DNA of 64,000 nucleotides from Fusibacter_C sp942493125 (GTDB taxonomy: Bacteria; Bacillota; Clostridia; Peptostreptococcales; Acidaminobacteraceae), in the NCBI GenBank assembly GCA_942493125.1, contig OW818667.1, forward strand, positions 496,001-560,000, in the 5' to 3' direction. Position numbers and translations under genes: made by a program. Below the pieces are notes generated by a model that worked only from the letters and a program-made list of their open reading frames with translations, searched no databases and was not told the DNA's origin. Of the stretch, positions 17,978 through 26,571 are shown piece after piece. The stretch's first letter is position 1. The number at the start of each line of letters is the position of its first letter.

Positions 17978-19310
17978 TACAAGGTTTAGACTTAGCTTTG
18001 AACAAATTGTCGTTCTTGGTTACTTCATCATCATATTAGTGGGTGGCACACTACTCAGTTTACCGATTGCATCGAAATCTGGCGAGGGCGTCCCTTTGCT
18101 CAATGCTTATTTTACAGCAACTTCGGCGACGTGTGTTACCGGATTAGTTGTTTATGATACGTATCTTCAATGGTCCCTATTTGGTCAAACCGTTATCCTC
18201 ATTTTAATACAAATTGGCGGATTGGGATTTATGACGATCATAACCATCTTCTCAGTTTATTTAAAACGTAACATTGGTCTACATGAACGTAAACTCTTGA
18301 TGCAATCCACTGGGAGTATGAAGATTGGTGGCATCGTCAGAATGGTCAAGCGAATCGTTACTGGCACTTTTATATTTGAAGCCATAGGCACACTTTTGCT
18401 TGCAACGAGATTCTGTCCGAAGTTGGGATTTTGGGATGGCCTTTATACGGCATTGTTTCAATCAGTTTCAGCTTTTTGTAACTCTGGTTTTGATACGATG
18501 GGCCGATTTGGTGTTTTCAGTTCATTGACCACTTATTCAAATGACTATTTGGTAAATTTAACGATTATGATGCTGATTGTGACAGGTGGTATCGGATTTA
18601 TCGTATGGAACGATATCATATTGCACCGACACCAACTTAAAAAATATCAGCTTCACTCGAAAATCGTTCTAACGGCAACTCTAGTCTTGATCTTAGCCGG
18701 TACATTTTTATTTTATATCTTTGAAAATCAAAATAGTCTTGCAGATATGCGTTTTTCTGATAAGGTGCTCACATCTATGTTCCAGTCCATCACACCGAGA
18801 ACAGCAGGCTTTAACACCGTTGATATTGGGTCATTATCAGAAAGTGCGCATCTATTGACGATTCTTCTCATGTTTATTGGCGGTAGTCCTGGATCGACTG
18901 CTGGTGGTATCAAGACGACGACTTTTGTCGTGATGATCATGGGTGCACTGGCATCTTCAAGACATCACTCCCATATCAACATCTTCAAACGCCGTCTCGA
19001 TGAGCATATAGTAAGAGAAGCGAGTGCTATTGCAACACTTTATACATTCTTAATTTTATCCAGCACCCTTTTTATCAGCTTTATTCAAGAATTTGAGTTA
19101 AAAGATGTCTTATTTGAAGTCGTTTCCGCTATTGGTACCGTTGGTTTGAGCACTGGCATTACCCCAGCTTTGAATGAGCCATCAAAAATGCTCATCATGT
19201 TGATGATGTTCGCTGGAAGAGTTGGAGGGTTAACATTGGCACTGGTATTAGCAGAAAAAAGAACCAGTACACAAGCAAATAGACCGATTGAGAAAATAAT
19301 GATCGGCTAG
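17967..19310 (+). CDS. ktrB: KtrB-type potassium uptake channel subunit
   Basis: A 447-residue SKT-superfamily pore protein. The four filter loops are ATSATCVTGL, SAFCNSGFD, ITPRTAGFN and SAIGTVGLS; the TxxTCVTG start and the PRTAGFN loop favour KtrB (Na+-dependent K+ uptake) over TrkH. It works with the RCK ring protein encoded 18 bp downstream. Translation is probably coupled to the upstream degenerate RCK-like gene, which it overlaps. This is the second K+ uptake system of the window. Confidence 0.94.
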   Translation: MTNNTRFRLSFEQIVVLGYFIIILVGGTLLSLPIASKSGEGVPLLNAYFTATSATCVTGLVVYDTYLQWSLFGQTVILILIQIGGLGFMTIITIFSVYLKRNIGLHERKLLMQSTGSMKIGGIVRMVKRIVTGTFIFEAIGTLLLATRFCPKLGFWDGLYTALFQSVSAFCNSGFDTMGRFGVFSSLTTYSNDYLVNLTIMMLIVTGGIGFIVWNDIILHRHQLKKYQLHSKIVLTATLVLILAGTFLFYIFENQNSLADMRFSDKVLTSMFQSITPRTAGFNTVDIGSLSESAHLLTILLMFIGGSPGSTAGGIKTTTFVVMIMGALASSRHHSHINIFKRRLDEHIVREASAIATLYTFLILSSTLFISFIQEFELKDVLFEVVSAIGTVGLSTGITPALNEPSKMLIMLMMFAGRVGGLTLALVLAEKRTSTQANRPIEKIMIG

Positions 19311-19328
19311 TAGAAAGGACAGGTTCAT

Positions 19329-19979
19329 ATGAAATCTATATTAGTAATCGGAATGGGTCGCTTCGGCAAACACATCGCAATGAAAATGACTGAACTAAAC
19401 AACGACGTTATGATCGTTGACATTAACGAAGCAATAATTGAAGAGCTTGCCCAGTACTTTACAGACGCCCATATCGGAGACTGTACAAATGAAGATGTCT
19501 TAAAATCATTGGGCGTACGTAATTTTGATATTTGCTTTGTCGCAATTGGCAGCAACTTTCAATCCTCATTGGAGATTACTTCACTTCTTAAAGAATTAGG
19601 TGCCAAATACGTCGTATCCAAAGCAAGCAGAGACATCCAAGCAAAATTCCTATTAAAAAATGGCGCCGACGAAGTCGTTTATCTGGAACGTGAAATGGCA
19701 GAAAAGCTGGCGATTAAATACAGTGCAAGACATGTGTTTGAGTTTATTGAACTCACACATGAGTATGCCATTTTTGAAATCCCTATTTCAGATAATTGGG
19801 TCGGCAGAAGCATCGCCAATATCGATATCAGACGTAAACACCATATTACGATATTAGCCATCAAGAATGGTGAATATCTCAATCCGATGCCGACAAGTGA
19901 TCATGTGTTTTCTCATGGTGATCACGTCGTCGTCATAGGCAAACCAGAGGATATACTCAGGTTGAATGGCAAAGGGTAA
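19329..19979 (+). CDS. ktrA: KtrA-type RCK regulator of potassium uptake
   Basis: A 216-residue single-unit RCK protein. The nucleotide-binding GMGRFG motif (residues 8-13) and the acidic end of strand two (VDINE) are intact. A C-terminal TrkA-C domain (about 140-216) is the usual site of c-di-AMP binding in KtrA/KtrC proteins. It forms the octameric ring that gates KtrB. RBS AAAGGA lies upstream of the ATG. The stop codon lies one base from the stop of the convergent response regulator gene, so the two transcripts must overlap. Confidence 0.94.
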   Translation: MKSILVIGMGRFGKHIAMKMTELNNDVMIVDINEAIIEELAQYFTDAHIGDCTNEDVLKSLGVRNFDICFVAIGSNFQSSLEITSLLKELGAKYVVSKASRDIQAKFLLKNGADEVVYLEREMAEKLAIKYSARHVFEFIELTHEYAIFEIPISDNWVGRSIANIDIRRKHHITILAIKNGEYLNPMPTSDHVFSHGDHVVVIGKPEDILRLNGKG

Positions 19980-19980
19980 T

Positions 19981-20667
19981 TCATTCTTCCGTAAATCGAT
20001 AGCCTATGCCGAGTTCTGTCGTAATTAGTTGTGGTTTGGATGGCTCTTCTTCAATTTTCCGCCTTAGACTTGCCATAAAAACGCGGATGACTTTGGGATC
20101 GCCTGTTTCACCATACCCCCATACTTCTTTGGAGATTTGGCTATGCGTCACTACTTTGCCGCGATTGGCAATCAACAGCATCAATAATTTATATTCAATA
20201 GGTGTCAGATGAATTTCACTTTCAGATTTAAAGATTTTACGGCGTTCACTGTCGACTGTAAGATTTAAAAAATGATATATATTTTCTGGCTGCGTCAAAT
20301 TTTCATGTCCTACAAATCGTTCCATCACGCGAATTCTAGCAAGAAGTTCGCCCATGGCAAACGGTTTTGTCACATAGTCATTGGCACCTGCATCCAAAGC
20401 CGTAATTTTATCTTGCTCCATCTCTCTCGCTGAGACGATCAGTATCGGAATTTGAGAGACTTTACGAATTTCGGTGATGATCTCTATGCCATCTTTATCT
20501 GGCAAACCTAAATCTAGGAGAACAATATCTGGATTTTCAGTACAGAATGATAAAATACCACTATTGCCGTTATATGCGACCGTCAACTTATAGCCTTTGG
20601 CTGTAAGCGCCATGGACATAAAATTGGCAATTTTTTTATCGTCTTCAATTAATAGGATATGACTCAT
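19981..20667 (-). CDS. KdpE-like response regulator (OmpR family)
   Basis: A 228-residue regulator: receiver domain with D9, D10, phospho-acceptor D52 and K101, then a winged-helix DNA-binding domain (about 130-228). Similarity in both halves is strongest to KdpE, the activator of the Kdp K+-ATPase. The ATG at 20667 is preferred over GTG at 20679, since GGTGAGG lies upstream. It overlaps the sensor kinase gene by 23 bp. No kdpFABC genes lie nearby. The adjacent convergent Ktr operon is a plausible target, which is inference. Confidence 0.9.
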   Translation of the reverse strand: MSHILLIEDDKKIANFMSMALTAKGYKLTVAYNGNSGILSFCTENPDIVLLDLGLPDKDGIEIITEIRKVSQIPILIVSAREMEQDKITALDAGANDYVTKPFAMGELLARIRVMERFVGHENLTQPENIYHFLNLTVDSERRKIFKSESEIHLTPIEYKLLMLLIANRGKVVTHSQISKEVWGYGETGDPKVIRVFMASLRRKIEEEPSKPQLITTELGIGYRFTEE

Positions 20668-22111
20668 CTTTGGCCTCACCTTTTTCGATTTTTAGTTCGA
20701 TTCTGAACGTCGTGCCACCTTCAGGATTATCAAGCACTTTTATGTTACCACCGTGTGCTTCAATAACTGTCTTGCAAATGTTAAGGCCTAGCCCAACACC
20801 ATGGCTCCCGTCTGCAATTTCTCTCGACGATTTTATAGCGCCATCAAACAGCGTTTCCTTGATATGATCATCAATGCCTACCCCATTGTCTGAAACATCT
20901 ATCATGAGCTTGTCCCCTTCACTATGAGCAATTAGTCGTATGATACTTTCACTCCCCGAATGTTTATAGGCATTGTCGAGTAAGTTTACAAGTACTTGAA
21001 CCATCAGTCGACCGTCCATTTCAACGAGAATGATATCATCTGGCATGACAACTTGAAGTAGATTTGAATTTGTGAGCCAAGGGATATGTTTGATCGTTTG
21101 ATTGAATAAATCATCTATGGATTCGAATTCTTTTTTTAAAATGAGATTGCCTTCGCCAATGCGCGTCATATCGAGGATATTCTGTACTGAGTTGTGAAGC
21201 CATGCCGCTTGTTCATTGATATCCGTCACAAGTTTTTTTACGGATGCCTCATCTAAGGTCTCATAGCCATCCAAAATCAAGCTGCTTGCACCGATAATTC
21301 CCGTCAAGGGTGTTCTGATATCGTGAGAAATACTTCTGAGCAAAGTGGCTTTCAAGCGTTCGGATGTCATAGCCAATTTGATACGTTCCCGTTCGTTATA
21401 GATGAATTCGCGATCGAGTACAAGAGCCATCTGAAAAACAACTGATTTGATGAGCATATCATCTTTATGCGACAAAGGTAAATGCACATCCTGAATTGTC
21501 AGAATACCTAATTGGTTTGAATGGGCTTTAATTGGTATTTTATATAGGTAGTCACTGCTTGCTTTTGCGTCAATAACGTCCAAACTGAAAAAATTGGAAA
21601 AATAGCATTCTGATTCATCAAAAAGTTTGTTGTCCAAAACGATCTGACATCTATATCCTGAATGTTCGAATATATAATCAACGCCTTTTTTTAATATACT
21701 ATGAACCCCAGATAAATTTAAAAAGCTTTCGGAAATGTGGTACAGCAATTGAGATGTGCGTTCATTGCTCTTGGCGATTTGCGTTTGTATCTGAAACTTC
21801 GTAGAAAGCGTACCCGTGATCATTGAAGCAATCAAGAAAAACATTATGAGCATGTAATCTTGCGCGTGAATGATGACAAAAGAATGTATGGGTTCAGTAA
21901 AAAAATAATTAAAGATCATAAGACTTGCAAATGATGCAATGAAACCATATACATAGCCTTTTGTCAGAACAGTAATCGCCAATACGCCAACTAAAAAGAT
22001 CATGAGTGTATTTTCTTTGCCGATTCCCGTTTGATAGAGCAAAATGGATAAGCTCGTCGTCACTATACATACGATAATGACGACAATCATAGATTTAATG
22101 ATGTTTTTCAT
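20645..22111 (-). CDS. KdpD-type sensor histidine kinase lacking the N-terminal KdpD/Usp region
   Basis: A 488-residue kinase. Four closely packed transmembrane helices (about residues 5-110, DUF4118-like) are followed by a GAF-like region, a HisKA helix with SHDIRTP, and a HATPase domain with N-box DNAYKHSG, G1 DNGVGID and G2 GVGLGL. This equals the C-terminal half of KdpD. The long cytoplasmic KdpD and UspA domains that normally sense K+ and ATP or bind c-di-AMP are absent. The start overlaps the DegV stop codon by four bases, so translation is coupled. Confidence 0.88.
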   Translation of the reverse strand: MKNIIKSMIVVIIVCIVTTSLSILLYQTGIGKENTLMIFLVGVLAITVLTKGYVYGFIASFASLMIFNYFFTEPIHSFVIIHAQDYMLIMFFLIASMITGTLSTKFQIQTQIAKSNERTSQLLYHISESFLNLSGVHSILKKGVDYIFEHSGYRCQIVLDNKLFDESECYFSNFFSLDVIDAKASSDYLYKIPIKAHSNQLGILTIQDVHLPLSHKDDMLIKSVVFQMALVLDREFIYNERERIKLAMTSERLKATLLRSISHDIRTPLTGIIGASSLILDGYETLDEASVKKLVTDINEQAAWLHNSVQNILDMTRIGEGNLILKKEFESIDDLFNQTIKHIPWLTNSNLLQVVMPDDIILVEMDGRLMVQVLVNLLDNAYKHSGSESIIRLIAHSEGDKLMIDVSDNGVGIDDHIKETLFDGAIKSSREIADGSHGVGLGLNICKTVIEAHGGNIKVLDNPEGGTTFRIELKIEKGEAKDESYPIN

Positions 22112-22980
22112 AGGCGACTCAGATCGCGTTCATCGCCCCAGAAAAACAAAGCGATTGTTCCAGGTCCAGTATGTGCGCCAATAACCGGTCCAAGATCGTG
22201 CAGGTGTATCTCAGCACGTTCGTCATGAGATTTTATTAGATCTCCAAGATGCGTAGCATGTTCGAGACTATTTGCATGACTGATAAATACTTGATGACCG
22301 ATAGTTGGGTTCCAACGCTTTGTCATGTGAGAAGCCATAGTGGCTATCGCCTTTTTATAGCCTCTGACTTTTGCATAATTATATAGAGTGCCGTCTTCCC
22401 TCACGCTAAGCAAGGGCTTTACGTTGACCATTGTACCTAGTACTGCTGAGGAAGCACTTATTCTGCCGCCTCTATGTAGGAATTTTAAATCTTCAACTGT
22501 AAATATCGAACAAACGTTGAGCCGATGTTGCATGACCCAATTGCTAAGGTCTTCTATTTGCATACCGTTATTCTTATGCTTCGCAGCAGAATATACCAGC
22601 AAACCTTCGCCTGAAGAAGCGCAGAGTGAATCAATACATATGATCTTTCGATCAGGATATTCCGCCATCAACTCACTTGCCACTAAGACTGAGTTGTTTA
22701 TTGAGCCGCTTAATCCTGATGAAAAGCCAATATATAAGATGTCTAACCCTTGCTTCAGATAATTTTCAAAGCGCATTTTATAAGTTATAGGATTAATTTG
22801 GGATGTCGATACCCTTGCCCCTTTGTTCAAAAGGTCATAAAATTGCTCAGAACTAAGATTTTTGTATTCTTCTATGACGCCATCTATCTCAAGTGGCATC
22901 GGAATCATTTCTAAATCCAGTGACTCAGCGATCTTAACACTTAAGTCTGTTGTAATATCTGTGATGAGTTTATATGCCAT
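22108..22980 (-). CDS. DegV family fatty-acid-binding protein
   Basis: A 290-residue soluble protein. The DegV pattern is clear: an N-terminal ITDITTDLS segment, the GFSSGLSGSINN lipid-head motif, and FLHRGGRIS followed by VKPLLSV. DegV/FakB proteins bind a fatty acid and present it to the FakA kinase for phospholipid synthesis; no fakA is seen here. The start follows GGAGGCTTGT. It is the first gene of a unit with the KdpDE-like pair, an unusual pairing. Confidence 0.92.
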   Translation of the reverse strand: MAYKLITDITTDLSVKIAESLDLEMIPMPLEIDGVIEEYKNLSSEQFYDLLNKGARVSTSQINPITYKMRFENYLKQGLDILYIGFSSGLSGSINNSVLVASELMAEYPDRKIICIDSLCASSGEGLLVYSAAKHKNNGMQIEDLSNWVMQHRLNVCSIFTVEDLKFLHRGGRISASSAVLGTMVNVKPLLSVREDGTLYNYAKVRGYKKAIATMASHMTKRWNPTIGHQVFISHANSLEHATHLGDLIKSHDERAEIHLHDLGPVIGAHTGPGTIALFFWGDERDLSRL

Positions 22981-23009
22981 ACAAGCCTCCTTTAATGTCC
23001 TTACTTTTA

Positions 23010-23039
23010 ATTATACTCATAAAAAAGGAAATTGCACAA
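23010..23039 (-). promoter_or_regulatory. Candidate promoter for the degV-KdpDE-like unit
   Basis: On the minus strand a TTGTGC -35 (23034-23039) and a TATAAT -10 (23010-23015) are 18 bp apart, about 30 bp before the degV start codon. The -35 partly overlaps the A-tract of the neighbouring terminator. Confidence 0.45.
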
Positions 23040-23075
23040 AAAAAATGCTGCAATGTCGTTGGACATTACAGCATT
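23038..23075 (-). terminator. Terminator of the DUF3494 surface protein gene
   Basis: Arms 23044-23057 and 23062-23075 pair in a 14-bp stem on the minus-strand transcript (one G-U pair), followed by a run of U from 23045 down to 23038. Confidence 0.85.
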
Positions 23076-23086
23076 ATTTATATGAG

Positions 23087-24418
23087 TTATTTGATAAATT
23101 TCATACCGGCTATTCCCAATAAGATCAGTACTGCACCACTTGAAAGATAAAGCATCAATGGTGTTGCCGTTTGTGGAAGCGAACCACCTGGTTCGACTGG
23201 AGATGTCGGCGGTGTATCAACTTCTGTAACCGTTTCTGTAGGTTCGCTAGTTGTTGACTCCGTTGATTCTATAGTTGAATCTACTAATTCAGGCACTTCA
23301 AAGCCTTGAAATTCTGTGGTTGTTTCTGTCGTTGCTTCAGTAGTTTCTGTGCTTGTTTGAGTTGTAGCAATCGTCGTTGGCTGCGTTGTCACTGGCTCGA
23401 TATATAAAGTTACAGTATATAGATCCGTTGCAACTACAGCAGCACCATTAAGTGTAGCTCTAACCGTACCTACATTCGTTGTCGTATTATTTAGCATTGT
23501 ATTTGCTGTATATAACCAAATTTCAGTAGGCTCTAATATTAAGTTCAAATTCGTATCACCCGATAAATAATTGATTATTGCGATTTTATCGTCTGTGACA
23601 ACCACATTCTCGAGGTTAGTTACACCTGGATTTGTCACTCTATAGTTATAAGTTATCATCTCAGGACTATTGCTAATTTGCGTTTTATTTGCTGTTTTGT
23701 CAATTGCAATCACTGGTGTCCCAACAATCGAACCAACAGTATTAGAATCCAATGTGACTGATCCGTTTCTTGCAAGCAACGAGCCGTTTATTGATGCACC
23801 CGTTGTTAATGTGATCGATTCCATCGCCAATATGGTACCTTCCAAATGCGATGTGATGCCCAATGTTGCAGAACTGCCTATGTTCCAAAATACTTGTGAG
23901 CTGTTCGCGCCATTGATCAAGTTGACATTGCTTGCTGTAGCTGTAATGAGTGTCGATGCCGTCTCAAATACAAACAGTGCATCTGGATCATTGCCTGCAT
24001 CTAAAGTAAGGATTCCTGTCAAATTGAAAGAACCAGATGATGAGACATAATAACCAGGTGTTAATGTAAGACCACCAAGCTCAGCTGCAATAGTCGTTTC
24101 AGGCAATCTACCAGCAGCATCGTTAAAGGCGACTACTAGGTCTTGTTTTGCTTGGATTGCAGCAGCATCATTGATGTGAATAACGCCATTGATGATCGCT
24201 GGTCCTTGTGTAAATGCTGAACCTGGGGCAATACCAACATTGCCATTGATAACAGTCGTTCCTGTATTTGTAATCGTTTGACCTGCTAAAATTGCATAAC
24301 CGCTTGCGGTTCCTAAATTAATAGGTGCCTCCGCAGCAATACTGATTATTGGTGCTGAAAAAACTAACGTGATAAATAACACTAACACCAATGAACCAAT
24401 TTTTTTAATAGACTGCAT
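23087..24418 (-). CDS. Sortase-anchored surface protein with DUF3494 (ice-binding type) domain
   Basis: A 443-residue secreted protein. A signal peptide (about 1-30) precedes a DUF3494 beta-solenoid domain (about 35-235) with the family motifs GYAILAGQTITNTG and GTILAMESITL. A DUF11-like domain follows (about 240-345), then a Thr/Glu-rich linker and a C-terminal sorting signal: LPQTA near residue 414, a hydrophobic helix and a basic tail. DUF3494 proteins act as ice-binding proteins or adhesins; adhesion is likelier here. LPQTA differs from the usual LPXTG. ATG 24418 is preferred to GTG 24427, which is too close to GGAG. Confidence 0.88.
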   Translation of the reverse strand: MQSIKKIGSLVLVLFITLVFSAPIISIAAEAPINLGTASGYAILAGQTITNTGTTVINGNVGIAPGSAFTQGPAIINGVIHINDAAAIQAKQDLVVAFNDAAGRLPETTIAAELGGLTLTPGYYVSSSGSFNLTGILTLDAGNDPDALFVFETASTLITATASNVNLINGANSSQVFWNIGSSATLGITSHLEGTILAMESITLTTGASINGSLLARNGSVTLDSNTVGSIVGTPVIAIDKTANKTQISNSPEMITYNYRVTNPGVTNLENVVVTDDKIAIINYLSGDTNLNLILEPTEIWLYTANTMLNNTTTNVGTVRATLNGAAVVATDLYTVTLYIEPVTTQPTTIATTQTSTETTEATTETTTEFQGFEVPELVDSTIESTESTTSEPTETVTEVDTPPTSPVEPGGSLPQTATPLMLYLSSGAVLILLGIAGMKFIK

Positions 24419-24452
24419 GTATTTCACTTCTCCTATTTATAGGGAACTATGT

Positions 24453-24478
24453 AATGCTGCGCGATTGCAGCATTTTTT
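24453..24478. other. Hairpin upstream of the DUF3494 gene
   Basis: Arms AATGCTGC (24453-24460) and GCAGCATT (24467-24474) are followed by four T on the plus strand. No plus-strand gene ends here. On the minus strand it falls in the leader of the surface protein gene. Its arm sequence recurs in the terminator at the other end of that gene. Confidence 0.5.
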
Positions 24479-24487
24479 GATTCATTT

Positions 24488-24509
24488 ATTCTTTTTATTC
24501 TTTTTATTC
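24488..24509. repeat. Short tandem repeat (9-bp unit)
   Basis: ATTCTTTTT is repeated twice plus a partial third copy just beyond the stop of the small membrane protein gene. It is a low-complexity tract with no evident role. Confidence 0.5.
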
Positions 24510-24521
24510 GTTTTTAACGTT

Positions 24522-24659
24522 TTATTTCTTAATTAGTTTTAATAAAAAAACGATAACGGCAATTACGATGAGAATGTGGATGAAACCACCCATAGTGTTT
24601 GCTGTAACGATACCTAATAACCATAATATAATGAGTATAATAGCGATAGTTTGTAACAT
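24522..24659 (-). CDS. Small lmo0937-type membrane protein (45 aa)
   Basis: An ATG at 24659 with AAGGAAG upstream opens a 45-codon frame ending in TAA at 24522. The peptide is almost wholly hydrophobic (two helices, about residues 4-19 and 26-42) with central ANTMGGFIHIL and a basic tail LKLIKK. The LWLLGIVT-x-x-TMGGFIHILIVIA pattern matches the lmo0937 family of tiny membrane proteins, often found near stress or envelope genes; function is unknown. It is too short for most gene finders. It lies just downstream of the YggT gene on the same strand. Confidence 0.8.
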   Translation of the reverse strand: MLQTIAIILIILWLLGIVTANTMGGFIHILIVIAVIVFLLKLIKK

Positions 24660-24724
24660 AATAGACACTTCCTTTTCATTTTTAGTTTTTAGTTTAAAAT
24701 CAGTTTTAGTTGAATCATTAAAAT

Positions 24725-25060
24725 CTATTTGATGTCTTTCTGTCTGCCACTTAATTCAATCAATTTGATAATGCCCCATGCTAAAACAGCATAAGTGACC
24801 ATACCTATGATCAAATGTGGCTCTAGAACAGCTTGTGTTTCAATACCATCTGTTACGGCACTTCTAAAAATACCTTTAAATGGCGCTAAGAATATGGCTG
24901 TTATCGAATAGATCACATTTACAAATGGGCTTTCTGGATTTGCACCAAGTACTTTAAATATGAGTCTAAATGCAAATAATGTTTCCAGTGCCCCTAGAAT
25001 ATAATATGTGACCTTTCTAGCTTTGATGTTGCGTTGCGTAATTACAGGTTTCTGTTCCAT
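24725..25060 (-). CDS. YggT family membrane protein
   Basis: A predicted 111-residue protein with two or three hydrophobic segments. The YggT-type region LFAFRLIFKVLGANPESPFV followed by a second helical hairpin places it in the family, which is implicated in envelope organisation or osmotic tolerance but poorly understood. GGAGG nine bases before the ATG at 25060 decides the start over an in-frame start at 25102. It is followed on the same strand by the lmo0937-type peptide. Confidence 0.83.
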   Translation of the reverse strand: MEQKPVITQRNIKARKVTYYILGALETLFAFRLIFKVLGANPESPFVNVIYSITAIFLAPFKGIFRSAVTDGIETQAVLEPHLIIGMVTYAVLAWGIIKLIELSGRQKDIK

Positions 25061-25479
25061 TAATTGTATCCTCCGTTTTAAATCAAATGAAATTGTCATC
25101 ACTCGATAGCATAATTATACACTGTTTTTGCCTATTCGTATACATCCATACGCATCAGCTGAACGTACTTGAGGCCTATTGCACTGTGCGTTTTTCCAAA
25201 AATTACCTCGGGGACGGTTCTTGCAACACGATTGTCCCACCATTATAAACCTTCAAATATATTGATTTTACTTACATTAAGTTTGTGTGACACGTTACTT
25301 CAATCAAAACATCTATGAAATAACTACCGTATTTTTAACATAAGCACTATTGTTATGTTTGAAGAATACGCATGAATAAATACTCATACACTGTATACGT
25401 ATATGTGTTTGCTTTTCGGTGACTGATTTGATATTATATGATGAAGCAATTGAAGACTCACAGACTCATGGAGGGTAAC
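25061..25479. other. Intergenic region between divergent YggT and RsmH genes
   Basis: About 420 bases with no convincing gene. It holds a REP-like hairpin (25210-25238) and a 7-bp inverted repeat (25337-25343 with 25353-25359). It presumably carries divergent promoters, but I could not assign them with confidence. Confidence 0.6.
25210..25238. repeat. REP-like palindromic element (possible RAYT/IS200-type remnant)
   Basis: The string GGGGACGGTTCTTG followed by a GTCCC arm (25211-25215 pairs with 25234-25238) resembles the GGGGACGGTTCT...GTCCC repeats found in many Firmicutes with REP-associated tyrosine transposases. Only one copy is seen in the window and no transposase is nearby. The identification rests on memory of the motif. 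Confidence 0.4.
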
Positions 25480-26529
25480 ATGGATAATCAAGAACCTAAA
25501 CGCGAAAGGCGTGTTCGATATAAAGGCACACATCCGAAAGCATTTAAAGAAAAGTATAAAGAACTTCAACCAGAGAAATATGCGGATGATGTCGAAAAAA
25601 TCATACAAAAGGGCAATACGCCCGCTGGCATGCATCGCTCGATCTGTGTCAATGAAATATTAGAATTCCTTCAAGTACAACCAGGTCAGACTGGTCTCGA
25701 TGCAACTTTGGGCTATGGTGGTCACACACATGAGCTCTTAAAATGTTTAAATGGAAAAGGGCACCTCTATGCGACAGATGTCGATCCTATAGAGTTGCCG
25801 CGAACACGTGAACGATTAGCTGGTTTTGGCTTTGGTCCTGAAATCTTAACGATCAAACATCTCAATTTTTCAGGTATCGACCAAGTCTTTGCAGAATCTG
25901 GTCCACTAAATTTTGTTCTTGCAGACCTTGGCGTTTCTTCAATGCAAATTGATAATCCCGATAGAGGCTTTTCATTTAAAAGTGAAGGACCCCTGGACTT
26001 GCGTCTGAATCCAGAAAAGGGTATTTCAGCTGCAGAAAGACTGAAAACAGTTAGCAAAGATGAGCTACAAGGCATGCTCTTTGAAAATTCTGATGAACCT
26101 AATGCGGAAGTGATTGCACGTGCTATCGTTTCACAAAGACGAAAAGGTCATGGCATTACAACGACAACAGAGCTTAAGCAAGTCATAAGCGATGCCCTTA
26201 AATTTATCCCAGAGAATACAAGGGATCAAGAAGTGAAAAAAGCCTGTCAAAGATGCTTCCAAGCACTCAGAATCGATGTAAACAGTGAATTTGAAGTCCT
26301 ATATGAATTTCTCGAAAAGTTGCCTGCTGCCTTAGCCTCAGGTGGGCGTGTTGCGATACTCACCTTTCATTCTGGTGAAGATCGTCTGGTCAAGAAAGCC
26401 TTCAAACAGCATCTACGTGAAGGTCTTTACAGCGAAGTTGCATCTGAGCCCATCAGACCAACTGTGGAAGAATGCGCAACGAATTCTCGTGCCCGTTCCG
26501 CTAAGTTGCGTTGGGCAATTAAAGCATAA
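25480..26529 (+). CDS. RsmH-type 16S rRNA methyltransferase (MraW family paralogue)
   Basis: A 349-residue protein. After a basic N-terminal extension of about 45 residues it has the MraW core: SAM site DATLGYGGHTHELL, then DLGVSSMQID and RGFSFKSEGPLDLR, then RCFQALRIDVN and ILTFHSGEDRLVKKAF. RsmH makes N4-methylcytidine at 16S position 1402. The canonical gene sits at the head of the division and cell-wall cluster; this copy stands alone between unrelated genes, so it may be a second paralogue with another target. GGAGGGT before 25480 rejects the in-frame start at 25438. Confidence 0.88.
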   Translation: MDNQEPKRERRVRYKGTHPKAFKEKYKELQPEKYADDVEKIIQKGNTPAGMHRSICVNEILEFLQVQPGQTGLDATLGYGGHTHELLKCLNGKGHLYATDVDPIELPRTRERLAGFGFGPEILTIKHLNFSGIDQVFAESGPLNFVLADLGVSSMQIDNPDRGFSFKSEGPLDLRLNPEKGISAAERLKTVSKDELQGMLFENSDEPNAEVIARAIVSQRRKGHGITTTTELKQVISDALKFIPENTRDQEVKKACQRCFQALRIDVNSEFEVLYEFLEKLPAALASGGRVAILTFHSGEDRLVKKAFKQHLREGLYSEVASEPIRPTVEECATNSRARSAKLRWAIKA

Positions 26530-26535
26530 AAATAA

Positions 26536-26571
26536 GCCCTTCGATAATCTAAAATCGAAGGGCATTTTTTT
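26536..26571. terminator. Bidirectional terminator
   Basis: A perfect 10-bp stem (26536-26545 and 26554-26563) with an 8-base loop is followed by A and seven T on the plus strand. On the minus strand a T-rich tract also follows. It separates the convergent RsmH and phosphoesterase genes. Confidence 0.92.
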
